From assembly GCF_001612965.1 (NCBI RefSeq), contig NZ_BDBL01000005.1, positions 62,001-126,000 of the forward strand: a stretch of DNA of 64,000 nt, given 5' to 3'. Below the pieces are notes generated by a model. It saw only the letters and a program-made list of their open reading frames with translations. It was not told the DNA's origin and did not search any database. Positions within the stretch are counted from its first letter, which is position 1, and every line of letters begins with the position of its first letter. Shown here piece by piece: positions 11,401-19,588 of the stretch. Source of the stretch: Nocardia kruczakiae NBRC 101016 (GTDB taxonomy: Bacteria > Actinomycetota > Actinomycetes > Mycobacteriales > Mycobacteriaceae). A program made the position numbers and the translations under genes.

Positions 11401-12546
11401 CGCGTCGGCTGGCAGGCCTGGGCGACCGAACGGCTCACCGACTCCGCGCGCACCTTCCTGTTCCCGCTGTATGCCAGTCTGCTCACTCCGCTGTGGCTGC
11501 GGCTGCTCGGCGCCGACGTCGGCAAGGGCGTCGAGGCGTCGACGGTGCTGCTGCTGCCGAAATTCACCAAGGTCGCCGACGGGGCGTTCCTCGCCGACGA
11601 CACCATGATCGCCGGTTACGAACTCGGCGGCGGCTGGATGCACATCGGCGGCGCCAAGGTGGGAAAGCGGGCCTTTCTGGGTAACTCCGGGATGACCGCG
11701 CCCGGACGGCGGGTGCCCAAGAACGGTTTGGTGGCGGTGTTGTCGGCGGCTCCGGAGAAGGCGAAAGCCGGTTCGTCGTGGCTGGGCAGCCCGCCGGTGC
11801 GGTTGCGCCGCACCGCCGGCGATTCCGACACCGCCCGCACCTTCGACCCGCCGTTGAAACTCAAACTGGCCCGCGCACTGGTGGAGACCTGCCGGCTCGT
11901 GCCGGTGATCCTCAGCTTCGGCATCGGCCTGGGGGTGCTGTTCACGCTGGCGTGGCTGGCATCCGGGCCCGGTTACTGGCTGGCCGCACTGTGTTCCGGT
12001 GTGGTGCTGCTGATCGCCGGTGCGGTCGCCGGGGCGTGCGCGGTGGCGGCGAAATGGCTGATCGTCGGCCGCATCCAGCGGGTGGAACATCCGCTGTGGA
12101 GTTCGTTCGTGTGGCGCAACGAGGTGTGCGACGCGTTCGTGGAAACCGTTGCCGCGCCGTGGTTCGCGCGCGCGGCCACCGGCACGGCGGTGATGAACAT
12201 CTGGCTGCGCGGGCTCGGCGCGCGCATCGGGCGCGGAGTGTGGTGCGAATCGTACTGGCTGCCCGAGGCCGATCTGGTCAGCCTCGGCGACGGGGCGACC
12301 GTGGAACGCGGCTGTGTCGTGCAAACCCATCTGTTCCATGATCGGATCATGTCCATGGACAGCGTGACCCTCGACGCCGGTGCCACCCTCGGCCCGCACT
12401 GTGTGGCACTGCCGGCGGCCCGCATCGGCGCCGGTGCGACCGTGGGCCCGGCGTCGCTGGTGATGCGCGGGGACACCGTCCCGCCGTCGACCCGGTGGCA
12501 GGGCAATCCGATTGCGCCGTGGCCGGACACCCGGCGCGGCAAGTGA
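8425..12546 (+). CDS. Pls/PosA-family membrane-anchored single-module NRPS
   Basis: A 1373-residue protein. A disordered N-terminus (1-75) precedes an adenylation domain (about 85-580) with core motif TSGSTGTPKG near 238-247, NTYGPTEATV and YRSGDMV. A carrier-protein domain follows with the phosphopantetheine Ser619 in LGGGSLSAAQL. The C-terminal half alternates about six membrane helices (about 680-735, 911-980, 1160-1212) with three hexapeptide-repeat left-handed beta-helix-like modules (about 812-892, 1029-1129, 1266-1366). This is the layout of poly-amino-acid synthetases such as epsilon-poly-lysine synthetase Pls. There is no classical condensation or thioesterase domain. The GTG start follows GGGAGAGG. 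The partner M1 peptidase starts 13 bases downstream. The monomer is not predicted here. Confidence 0.88.
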   Translation: MIVGSQSGAGATDAPPTAPSGSDTNGEPPEALTDSRTGADISPSGPTVTGTDGQSAPEAGDPDDEQRTAHAPVSPLLRGAAAAQPRTLVDILAETAHAHPDADAVDDGTEVLTYQELLAAIDASVAELRAAGIRRGDRVGVRIPSGTARLYVTILAVLHAGAAYVPVDADDPEERADLVFGEAAVAAVVTAEGITATRRDDTAAAPEGTAPRGDDDRVAADPDATGPTVDDDAWIIFTSGSTGTPKGVAVTHRNAAAFVDAEARMFLQREPIGPGDRVLAGLSVAFDASCEEMWLAWRHGACLVPAPRALVRSGMDLGPWLVRREISIVSTVPTLAAMWPPEALDAVRLLIFGGEAVPPELAERLAGTDDREVWNTYGPTEATVVACAAQLTGTAPVRIGLPLDGWDLAVVDTDGTPVAEGESGELVIGGVGLARYLDPAKDAEKYAPMPTLGWQRAYRSGDMVRNDPAGLIFLGRADDQVKVGGRRIELGELDAALQHLPGVTAAAAAVRTTATGTPILIGYLSTGDDDIDLPRARELLAERLPAALVPRLAVLDELPTRTSGKVDRDALPWPLPGADGEPGAGLDGTAYWLAGLWHSVLGADIDGLDSDFFDLGGGSLSAAQLVTALRERLPQITVADLYDHPRLGALAEFIDAAAPSEQAPTRHVAPTPRRAQWIQVLASVPLTTLTGLQWLTWLGVVTNIASRFGALPWMPGLSWWWALAGFVLFISPPGRMAICVAGARLLLRGVRPGSYPRGGSVHLRLWTAVRLAEAAGAENLSGAPWMVPFARALGARIGHGVDLHTLPPVTGMLELGDGCSVEPEVDLAGYWIDGDLVYIGEIRIGPGAVVGSRSTVMPGAVIGKNAVIEPGSAVFGKVKAGQSWAGSPAVKVGPAEHRWPATTPPRAAHWVLAFGVTSMLLSALPVIALAAGGLLLAWWIRDETTLTGALAHAMLMLPVAALIVLAVFAAVTVVAIRVLSIGLTAGYHPVRSRVGWQAWATERLTDSARTFLFPLYASLLTPLWLRLLGADVGKGVEASTVLLLPKFTKVADGAFLADDTMIAGYELGGGWMHIGGAKVGKRAFLGNSGMTAPGRRVPKNGLVAVLSAAPEKAKAGSSWLGSPPVRLRRTAGDSDTARTFDPPLKLKLARALVETCRLVPVILSFGIGLGVLFTLAWLASGPGYWLAALCSGVVLLIAGAVAGACAVAAKWLIVGRIQRVEHPLWSSFVWRNEVCDAFVETVAAPWFARAATGTAVMNIWLRGLGARIGRGVWCESYWLPEADLVSLGDGATVERGCVVQTHLFHDRIMSMDSVTLDAGATLGPHCVALPAARIGAGATVGPASLVMRGDTVPPSTRWQGNPIAPWPDTRRGK

Positions 12547-12559
12547 AGGCAGGTCGTCG

Positions 12560-13918
12560 ATGAAGCTGGGTAGAGGTGGCGCCGAGGCGCCGATCGACGA
12601 CTATCTGCCGCAGAACGGCAACCGCGGCTACCGGGTCTCGCGCTACGAACTGGATCTGGGGTACAAGGTCGCCGCCAACCGGCTGACCGGGCGGGCCACC
12701 ATCACGGCGGTGACCACCGCGGTACAGCCGCGATTCGCGCTGGATCTGTCGCAGACCCTCAGTGTCGCAAAGGTTTTCGTCGACGGCGCCAAACCCGCCA
12801 AATACACCCACACCCGCGGGAAGCTGACGATCACACCCGCCCGGCAGGTCCCCGCGGGAGCGGCACTGTCGATCGTGGTGCACTACGGCGGCACCCCGAA
12901 ACCGGTGCGCGGACCGTGGGGTGAGGTCGGCTGGGAGGAACTCACCGACGGCGTGCTCGTGGCGAGCCAGCCCAACGGCGCGGCGTCCTGGTTCCCGTGC
13001 GACGATCACCCCAGTTCCAAGGCGAGCTACCGGATTTCGATCACCACCGACTCCCCGTACCACGCGCTCGCCAACGGCGTGCTCACCGCCCGCACCACCA
13101 AATCCAGCCAGACCACCTGGGTGTACGAGCAGTCCGAGCCGATGGCCTCCTACCTGGCCACCATCCAGATCGGGCCCTACCGGTCGCACCGCATCGACGC
13201 CGGTCGTGCCACGAAGGTGCCGATGACCGCGGTGCTGCCGCAGCGGCTGCGCACCGCCTTCGACCACGACTTCGCCCGGCAACCACAGATGATGGCCGAA
13301 TTCGAGCGCCGGTTCGGGCCCTACCCGTTCCACGGCTACACCGTGGTCGTCACCGACGACGACCTCGAAATCCCCATCGAGGCACAGGGATTGTCGATCT
13401 TCGGCGCCAACCACTGCGACGGGCAGCGCGGCGCGGAACGGCTCATCGCGCACGAACTGGCCCACCAGTGGTTCGGCAACAGCCTCACCGTGCGGCAGTG
13501 GCGCGACATCTGGCTGCACGAGGGGTTCGCCTGCTACGCCGAGTGGATCTGGTCCCAGGCCGGCGGCGGACCCAGCGCCGACCAGCTGGCCCGCGCCGCC
13601 CGCCAGAACCTCGCCCGGACCCCGCAGGACCTCGTGATCGGCGACCCCGGACCGGCATCGATGTTCGATGACCGGGTCTACAAACGCGGCGCCCTCACCC
13701 TGCACGCGCTGCGCCTGCGCCTCGGCGACGACGCCTTCTTCACCCTGCTGCGCGACTGGACCGCCCGGCACCGCTACGGCACCGTCGCCGCCGAGGACTT
13801 CACCGACCTCGCCGGCCACTACAGCCCCGCACCCCTGCGCGAGCTGTGGGACAGCTGGCTCTACCGCACCGCGCTGCCCGAACTCCCGCAGCACGGGCTG
13901 GGCGCGGTCGGCAGCTGA
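12560..13918 (+). CDS. M1-family zinc metallopeptidase (aminopeptidase N-like)
   Basis: A 452-residue M1 peptidase with zinc motif HELAH at 298-302 and the third ligand Glu321 in LHEGFACYAEW, giving the expected HEXXH-X18-E spacing. The exopeptidase loop appears as a GAM-like region further upstream. It is shorter than classical PepN (about 870 residues), as is usual for the single-catalytic-unit actinobacterial type that ends after the thermolysin-like domain. The ATG at 12560 follows AAGGCAGG. It lies 13 bases behind the Pls-type synthetase and is almost certainly cotranscribed, so it may trim or degrade the synthetase's isopeptide product. Pls producers are known to carry product-degrading peptidases; a role here is inference. 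No signal peptide is visible. Confidence 0.88.
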   Translation: MKLGRGGAEAPIDDYLPQNGNRGYRVSRYELDLGYKVAANRLTGRATITAVTTAVQPRFALDLSQTLSVAKVFVDGAKPAKYTHTRGKLTITPARQVPAGAALSIVVHYGGTPKPVRGPWGEVGWEELTDGVLVASQPNGAASWFPCDDHPSSKASYRISITTDSPYHALANGVLTARTTKSSQTTWVYEQSEPMASYLATIQIGPYRSHRIDAGRATKVPMTAVLPQRLRTAFDHDFARQPQMMAEFERRFGPYPFHGYTVVVTDDDLEIPIEAQGLSIFGANHCDGQRGAERLIAHELAHQWFGNSLTVRQWRDIWLHEGFACYAEWIWSQAGGGPSADQLARAARQNLARTPQDLVIGDPGPASMFDDRVYKRGALTLHALRLRLGDDAFFTLLRDWTARHRYGTVAAEDFTDLAGHYSPAPLRELWDSWLYRTALPELPQHGLGAVGS

Positions 13919-13966
13919 GCCGATATCCGAGGCCCCGGCACGAGGTGTCGGTTTCAGGCGCCGGTC

Positions 13967-14806
13967 TCAGGCATCGAATCCGACATTCGCCAATTGCTTT
14001 GCCGCATCCGCTGATTGGCGCAGCCCGGCCTCGTAGGCGGGAGTCAACGCGGCCGGGTTGAACACGTCGAAGCCGAACACCGCCACCGCGTCGGCGTCGG
14101 GGGCGAGCGAGATCTCGGTCGCCGCGCCGTGTGCGCTGTCGGCGCGGGTGCGGGGGAACATGTGCGCGAGCGGTTCCATGATCACCACGTTCTCCGCGCC
14201 GGCGGCCAGGTCGGCGTTGAGGGCCGAGCGCACGCCGCCGTCGAAATAGCGGGATTCGCCGATCGGGATCGGCGGGAAGACGCCCGGCACCGAGGTACTC
14301 GCGGCCAGCGCCTGCGGCAACGTCGCCGCCGTGTCGCGGGTCCACACCTGCAGTTCGCCGGTGCCGATGTCGATGGTGGTGACACGCAGGTCGGCATCCG
14401 GCCATTCGGTGACACCGGCCAGCCGGGCGATCCGCTCGACATGGTCGCCGGGATCTCCGGCCTCGGCGGCAAGCGCCAATTCGCCCATGCGGCGGCGGAT
14501 TTCGCGCGCGTCGCCGCCCGAGGTCCGCAGCGAGAAGATTTCGGCGAGCCGCCGCGGATCCGGCGCGAACGATTCACCGCCGGGCGCGCGGGTGGCCCCC
14601 AGGTGTTCCAGATCGCCGCCCGCCGCGAGCACCGCCCCGACCACCGAACCCGCCGAGGTGCCCACGATCCGGTCCGCGCGCGCGGGATCGAGCCCGGCCG
14701 AACGCAATCCGACCATCACCCCTGCCATCCACGCGATCCCGACGGGGCCGCCACCGCCCAGTACCAATGCGGTGCGGAATCGGTCGGGCGAAGGTGCAGC
14801 ACACAT
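13967..14806 (-). CDS. Patatin-like phospholipase
   Basis: A 279-residue protein with the complete patatin catalytic set: oxyanion loop GGGGPVG (17-23), nucleophile elbow GTSAGS with Ser51, and catalytic Asp189 in FDGG. Patatins are Ser-Asp dyad lipid acyl hydrolases. No signal peptide is present, so it probably acts on cytosolic or membrane-face lipids. It is convergent with the M1 peptidase gene and divergent from the TetR operon. The ATG lacks a clear ribosome site. A TAGTGT sequence shortly before the ATG would allow a leaderless transcript. Confidence 0.88.
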   Translation of the reverse strand: MCAAPSPDRFRTALVLGGGGPVGIAWMAGVMVGLRSAGLDPARADRIVGTSAGSVVGAVLAAGGDLEHLGATRAPGGESFAPDPRRLAEIFSLRTSGGDAREIRRRMGELALAAEAGDPGDHVERIARLAGVTEWPDADLRVTTIDIGTGELQVWTRDTAATLPQALAASTSVPGVFPPIPIGESRYFDGGVRSALNADLAAGAENVVIMEPLAHMFPRTRADSAHGAATEISLAPDADAVAVFGFDVFNPAALTPAYEAGLRQSADAAKQLANVGFDA

Positions 14807-15146
14807 GAGCGCGACACTACCGGCGAGCTCGCCGCCACGCAGCGCCTCGGACCATTACGGACCGCGATGCCGGCGGCCGATGCGCGGACGCGATCGGCCC
14901 GAGCGGTGAAGACACGCGCCGGGCGGCTCGTCCACGGCCGGTGTGGCCGAAGGGCTGTCCGGACGCCGGTTCGTGCCGCCGGTGTGCCGGGTCGATGCCA
15001 TGCCCCCGGCGGGACTGCCCCGGCGATCGAACCCGGTTGACCGCGATGGACGTGACGGTGCTCGTGGGCGGGCTGTGGGTACTCGGCGTCGGTCGTGTGG
15101 CGCACACCACCAAGTAATAGAGCAGTTGCTCTGTTACGGTGAGGTC
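14807..15146. other. Gene-free divergent region before tetR
   Basis: These 340 bases separate the patatin gene from the TetR gene. The open frame reading into tetR from 14943 is Arg/Gly-rich with no family match, so I treat it as non-coding leader. The only structure seen is the tetR operator at 15114-15137. Confidence 0.5.
15114..15137. promoter_or_regulatory. Probable TetR operator over a leaderless promoter
   Basis: Arms GTAATAGAGCA and TGCTCTGTTAC pair with one mismatch in 11 positions around a 2-base centre. The repeat ends 9 bases before the GTG of the TetR gene. A TACGGT (15135-15140) overlapping its right edge would be a -10 box placing transcription start at the GTG itself. Binding by the adjacent TetR protein is inference from position. 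Confidence 0.72.
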
Positions 15147-15767
15147 GTGCCCCGCCCTCGCATTCACGATCTCGATGTCGTTCTCGACCATGCCGAAGCG
15201 CTCGCCGTGGCCGCCGGTGTGCCGGCGGTGACCATCCGCGCGGTCGCGGCTGCCAGCGGAATGTCGAACGGGGCGATCTATCACAGTTTCGGCTCGCGCG
15301 CGGAACTGGTGGCGCGCATGTGGATTCGCGCCGCGCGCCGGTTCCTGGACGTGCAGAACGAACTCGTCGACGCGGCGCTGGCCGATGGTCCCGGCGGCGA
15401 TGCCGCCGTGCAGGCGGTCGTGCGTGCGGCCGAGGCGCCCGCGGAGTTCGCCGAACGGTATCCGGCCTCCTCGCGCCTGGTGTCGGTGCTGCGCCACGAC
15501 GAGGTCCTGGGCGCGGAGCTGCCCGAGAGTGTGGCCGCCGAGGTGCGCGCACAACACCGCGGGCTCGTCGCGGTGATGCGGAGGCTGTCGGCGCACCTGT
15601 GGCACCGCGAGGACCGGCGCGCCGTCGAGGTGGTCACCGCCTGCATCGTCGATCTGCCCACCGCGCTGCTGCTGTCGCGCGACCGCCTCGCCGACCCCGA
15701 CACCCGCATGCGATTGCGGGCGGCCGTCCGGGCCGCCGTCACCGCCGGGCCACCACCGAAACGCTGA
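15147..15767 (+). CDS. TetR-family transcriptional regulator
   Basis: A 206-residue regulator. Residues about 8-55 form the helix-turn-helix: VPAVTIRAVAAASGMSNGAIYHSFGSRAEL is the classical TetR recognition segment. The remainder is a helical ligand-binding domain. The GTG at 15147 starts with PRPRIHDLD and lies just behind the inverted-repeat operator, suggesting autoregulation. The gene for an enoyl-CoA isomerase-like protein begins 42 bases downstream, so the inducer may be an acyl-CoA or fatty acid. That is inference from context. Confidence 0.9.
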   Translation: MPRPRIHDLDVVLDHAEALAVAAGVPAVTIRAVAAASGMSNGAIYHSFGSRAELVARMWIRAARRFLDVQNELVDAALADGPGGDAAVQAVVRAAEAPAEFAERYPASSRLVSVLRHDEVLGAELPESVAAEVRAQHRGLVAVMRRLSAHLWHREDRRAVEVVTACIVDLPTALLLSRDRLADPDTRMRLRAAVRAAVTAGPPPKR

Positions 15768-15809
15768 CCGCGAAAACACCGGCCATCACCGAAAACCGAA
15801 GGAGACCCG

Positions 15810-16463
15810 ATGTCGCCCACCCTCTCCTACCGTGACAGCGTCGCCGTCCTCGACCTCGGCGCGGAGGAGAACCGTTTCTCACCCGAATTCCTCGCCGCCG
15901 TGGACGCTCACCTCGACACCGTGCTCGCCGACGGCGCCACCGGATTGATCACCACCGCGAGCGGCAAGTTCTACTCCAACGGGCTCGACCTGGATTGGTT
16001 GAGCGCCAACGGCGACCGCGCCCCGTGGTATGTCGAGCAGGTGCAGGGGCTGCTGGCGCGCGTGCTGACGCTGCCGGTACCGAGTGTGGCGGCCCTGCCC
16101 GGCCACGCCTTCGGCGCCGGCGCCATGCTCGCCCTCGCGCACGACCAGCGCGTCATGCGCGCCGATCGCGGCTACTTCTGCTTCCCCGAGGTCGACATCC
16201 ATGTGCCGTTCACCCCGGCGCTGGCCGCGCTCGTCCAAGCGAAGCTGTCGGCCGAGGCCGTCACTGCCGCCGTACTCACCGGCCGCCGATTCGGCGGGCT
16301 CGAAGCACACGAACACGGCCTCGTCGACGCCACCGCCGCCGCCGGCACGGAGATCGACACCGCCACCGCGCTCCTGGCTCCGCTCGGCGCCAAGGATCAA
16401 GGCACTCTGGGCTCGATCAAGTCCGTGTTCTACGCGAACGCCTACACCGCTCTCACCGCGTGA
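15810..16463 (+). CDS. Enoyl-CoA hydratase/isomerase family protein (delta3-delta2-enoyl-CoA isomerase-like)
   Basis: A 217-residue crotonase-fold protein, shorter than typical hydratases (about 260). GLITTASGKFYSNGLDLDWL carries the first oxyanion-hole region, and PGHAFGAGAMLALAHDQRVMR the second. The sequence FCFPEVDIHVPF matches the short isomerase group that includes plant and peroxisomal ECI proteins, acting in beta-oxidation of unsaturated acyl chains. Ribosome site GGAGAC lies upstream of the ATG. It is the second gene of the TetR operon and should share its control. A strong hairpin follows it. Confidence 0.82.
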   Translation: MSPTLSYRDSVAVLDLGAEENRFSPEFLAAVDAHLDTVLADGATGLITTASGKFYSNGLDLDWLSANGDRAPWYVEQVQGLLARVLTLPVPSVAALPGHAFGAGAMLALAHDQRVMRADRGYFCFPEVDIHVPFTPALAALVQAKLSAEAVTAAVLTGRRFGGLEAHEHGLVDATAAAGTEIDTATALLAPLGAKDQGTLGSIKSVFYANAYTALTA

Positions 16464-16468
16464 ATGTC

Positions 16469-16499
16469 ACGGCCGCAACCGGTGCCGGGTTGCGGCCGT
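16469..16499. terminator. Convergent terminator hairpin
   Basis: Arms ACGGCCGCAACC and GGTTGCGGCCGT form a perfect 12-pair stem with a 7-base loop. It lies in the 50 bases between two convergent genes and could end transcription from both sides. No U-run is present. Confidence 0.75.
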
Positions 16500-16513
16500 A
16501 CGCGCGGCGCTGC

Positions 16514-19489
16514 TCAGCGGCCCTTCCACTCCGGCGTGCGCTTCTGCGCGAACGCCAGCACACCCTCGGCCGCATCCTCCGACGACAGCGCACTGCCCGA
16601 CACCTCTAGCTGGCGGGTGAACGCGACATCGGTGGACCAGTCCGGTGATTCATCGACGATGCGTTTGCTCGCCGCCAGACTCAACGGCGCGTTGACCGCG
16701 ATCCGCTGCGCCAACTCCAGCGCGGCGTCGAGCGCCTTGCCCGGTTCGGTCACCTGATTGACCAGCCCCAGCGCCGCCGCGCGGTCGGCGGAGATCGGAT
16801 CACCGGTCAGCGCCAGCTCCATCGCCACCGCCCGCGGCAACCGCTGCGCCAGCCGCAACACGCCACCGCCGACGGCCACCAGCCCGCGTTTGACCTCCGG
16901 GATCCCGAACGTCGAATCCTGGGCCGCCACCACCAGATCCGCGGCCAGCGCCAGCTCGCAGCCGCCGGCCAGGGCGGGCCCCTCCACCGCCGCGATCAAC
17001 GGCTTCACCGGCGGTTTCGCGGTGATACCGAGCGGGCCGCGCTTCTCGGTCATCGGTGTCTCACCGCGCGAGGCGGCCTTGAGATCCATTCCGGCGCAGA
17101 AATATCCACCCGCGCCGGTGATGATCGCGACCTGCGCCGACGGATCGGCCTCGTAGGCGTCCAGGGCCCGTTCCAGTCCGAGGGCGGTGGCCAGATTCAC
17201 GGCATTGCGCACCTGCGGGCGGTTCAGCGTGATGATCGTGATCGGGCCGCGCCGCTCCACCAGCACCGGCGGTGCGGGCGGGGCCGGCAATTCCACCCGT
17301 TCGCGGCCCTCGACGCTGATCTCGTGGCCGGATACCGTCACCGGCAGGCCCAGCAGATCGCCGTCGACCATTTCCCCGATCAGCTCGGCATCGGTGTTGC
17401 GCAGCAGGATTCGGCCGCCCCCGGGTTCGATCAGGCTCACGATCGCGGCTTCGGGCTGCCCGTCGCGGGCATAGGCGACGGTGTAGGCCTCCACCACCGC
17501 CGGACCGTCGTGGGTGCCGCGGGCCGGACGCGCCGGCGGATTCTCGATGATCGGGCGCAGATGCCGGTAGGGCTGGGCGGGCGGCAGCGACGAATACACG
17601 CCCAGGGCGTGTTTGGTGACATACCAGCCCAGCGAACTCGCCAGACCGAAGGTGCCCGGTTCCGCGCGCAACCGCGCGACCATCGTCGCCACCGCGTGGC
17701 CGCCGTAGTTGTTGCCCGGACCGCCACCGAAGGTCAGGCCGCCGGTCACCGACAGCGGACGTGCCGGATCGTCGATCGCCAGTCCCAGTTCGCGCGCGGC
17801 GATCTGCACCGCCACCGGGAAACACGCGTAGAGATCCACATGGGTCAGCGCGTCGACACCGATACCGCTGTGTTCGAGCACCGCCCGGCCCAGCGTCGCG
17901 ATCGCCGGCGAGGCGGCCAGCTCGGCGCGTTCACTGGTGAACCACTCGTCGTGACCGGACGCGCCGGCGTGGATGAAGATCCACTTGTCCTGCGCTATTC
18001 CGGCCTCCTGCGCGGCCTCGGCGCTGCACATCACGATCCCGCTGGCCATATCGACGGTCAGATTCGCGCATTCCAGCTTGGTGTAGGGCGTGGAAACCAT
18101 GCGATTGTCCGGGCCGGGGGTGGCGATCCGATCGGCATCGAATTCCTCTGGCTGCCAGGCGTATTCGTTGCGCGCCGCCACCGCCGACAGCCGCGACCAG
18201 AGTTCGGCCACCGCCTTGGCGTGATCGCCGGGACTGCGGCCGAGCCGATGCCGGTTCGCCGACTCCAGCAGGGCGTACATATTGATCGGCGCGATCAGTC
18301 CCGCCGCCGTCTCGGCGGGATTGTTGGCCGGTTTGTCGATACCGATCGAACGGGTCGGCGCGACCTCGGGTCCCTGCTGCGGCCAGGACAGCTCGACACC
18401 GGCGCGCTGCGCGGCGGCCTGCGTCGCTCCGGCCTCCGCGCCGGTGATCAGGACCATGTCGTAGTCGCCGGCCGCGATCGCCGCCGCGGCCTCGTTGATC
18501 ACCAGCTGACCGCCGTCGCCGCCGAAGGGACTCGACTGTGCGGTGTCGATACCGGCCACACCCAATCGCTGCGCGACCACCGCGCCCATATCGCGGTACT
18601 GCCATGACGTGCACGCCACCGCGAACACCGCGTCCGCGCGGCGCAGCAGGTCCTCCCCGGCGCCGCTGTCGGCCGCGGCGCGCCGCAACGCGGTCACCGC
18701 GAGCGCGGCCGGATCGCCGTAGCCGGAATCCGGTGTGCGCTGGGTGATCTGCCCGACGCCCACCAGCACGGGGGTGCGCGGATCGATCTCGGTGCCCGAG
18801 GCACGGTGCCGGATGGGCTGCGCCGCACGCTTTTTCACCGGGCCGGCCGCGGCGATCGCTTCCGGCAGCCGGGCCAGGGACTGCTCCATCGCCTCGCCGA
18901 GGCTGCGGGCCACCGACGCGCCCAGCGGGCCCTCGACCGGCGGGCCGCCCAGCCCGGCATCGAAATACACCGTCGCCTGGTCACCGGAACCGGCGACGGT
19001 CAGCCAATATCCCAGCCGCACCCCCTGCGGCCCCTCCCCGGCCAGCGCGAAACCGCGCTCACCGGCCTCGACGACAGTCCACCGCAACTCGGCAGGGATG
19101 CCCATCACCAGCGCCTGCTGCGTGAACGTCAGGCCCTCCCGGACGGCGCCGGGCGCTTGGCCGCGCCAGCCGGCGTGCAGGGTGAACCAGTCGGCCAGCC
19201 GGCTCAGATCCGACAGATAGGCGGCCACCGTCTCGGGTGCCACGGCGATGCTGCGGCGGGCATGCGCGGACTTGGCGTAGTCGCTCACCCCGGCGGGCGT
19301 GAGGTAACCGTCCGCCTCTTCGGCGTGGGCGGCCTCGGGGGCGGACTGTGATCGGGCGGCGCCGATCAGACCGGTGATCAGGTCACGGGCGATGCGCGGA
19401 TCCTTGCGCACCGCCGCGAACAGGGCATTTCCCGCCTCGAGCTTGGTGCGTGCGGCGCGGATTCGATCCGATCCCGGCAATGGCGACAC
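16514..19489 (-). CDS. SRPBCC-thiolase-crotonase triple-fusion protein
   Basis: A 991-residue protein joining three parts. About 70-220 looks like an SRPBCC/START lipid-binding fold (SIAVAPETVAAYLSDLSRLADWF...). About 240-720 is an SCP2-type thiolase-like acetyl-CoA acetyltransferase (TPVLVGVGQIT, HVDLYACFPVAVQ, GGLTFGGGPGNNYGGHA) with the small beta domain that follows such enzymes. About 735-991 is a crotonase (ITGAGGYFCAGMDLKAA, GPALAGGCELALAADL, FGIPEVKRGL). The latter two are usually separate genes in relatives. The GTG at 19489 sits 6 bases after AGGAGG, better than the upstream TTG at 19519. A -35 TTGACG and -10 near ATTAAT lie at 19547-19519 on this strand. Role: probably lipid or steroid side-chain degradation. 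Confidence 0.82.
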   Translation of the reverse strand: MSPLPGSDRIRAARTKLEAGNALFAAVRKDPRIARDLITGLIGAARSQSAPEAAHAEEADGYLTPAGVSDYAKSAHARRSIAVAPETVAAYLSDLSRLADWFTLHAGWRGQAPGAVREGLTFTQQALVMGIPAELRWTVVEAGERGFALAGEGPQGVRLGYWLTVAGSGDQATVYFDAGLGGPPVEGPLGASVARSLGEAMEQSLARLPEAIAAAGPVKKRAAQPIRHRASGTEIDPRTPVLVGVGQITQRTPDSGYGDPAALAVTALRRAAADSGAGEDLLRRADAVFAVACTSWQYRDMGAVVAQRLGVAGIDTAQSSPFGGDGGQLVINEAAAAIAAGDYDMVLITGAEAGATQAAAQRAGVELSWPQQGPEVAPTRSIGIDKPANNPAETAAGLIAPINMYALLESANRHRLGRSPGDHAKAVAELWSRLSAVAARNEYAWQPEEFDADRIATPGPDNRMVSTPYTKLECANLTVDMASGIVMCSAEAAQEAGIAQDKWIFIHAGASGHDEWFTSERAELAASPAIATLGRAVLEHSGIGVDALTHVDLYACFPVAVQIAARELGLAIDDPARPLSVTGGLTFGGGPGNNYGGHAVATMVARLRAEPGTFGLASSLGWYVTKHALGVYSSLPPAQPYRHLRPIIENPPARPARGTHDGPAVVEAYTVAYARDGQPEAAIVSLIEPGGGRILLRNTDAELIGEMVDGDLLGLPVTVSGHEISVEGRERVELPAPPAPPVLVERRGPITIITLNRPQVRNAVNLATALGLERALDAYEADPSAQVAIITGAGGYFCAGMDLKAASRGETPMTEKRGPLGITAKPPVKPLIAAVEGPALAGGCELALAADLVVAAQDSTFGIPEVKRGLVAVGGGVLRLAQRLPRAVAMELALTGDPISADRAAALGLVNQVTEPGKALDAALELAQRIAVNAPLSLAASKRIVDESPDWSTDVAFTRQLEVSGSALSSEDAAEGVLAFAQKRTPEWKGR

Positions 19490-19551
19490 CGACAACCTCC
19501 TTGTTGCGTCTCGAGACAATTAATCACCCACTCTTTCGAGGCGTCAAAGAC

Positions 19552-19588
19552 TTGTGATCTGCATTACGTAAGTTTAGACTTACGGTTC
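19552..19588 (+). promoter_or_regulatory. Leaderless promoter with ArsR-type operator
   Basis: TTGTGA (19552-19557) and TAGACT (19575-19580) are separated by 17 bases, and the GTG start codon lies 8 bases after the -10, so the transcript is probably leaderless. A perfect inverted repeat CGTAAGT-TTAG-ACTTACG (19567-19584) covers the -10. Binding by the encoded ArsR protein would shut its own operon and might also affect the divergent fusion gene, whose -35 lies only 20 bases away. Confidence 0.75.

Noticed and set aside
10615..12399. 594-codon minus-strand frame over the NRPS gene
   Set aside because: Low-complexity composition from the opposite strand of high-GC coding; the plus-strand NRPS is well supported.
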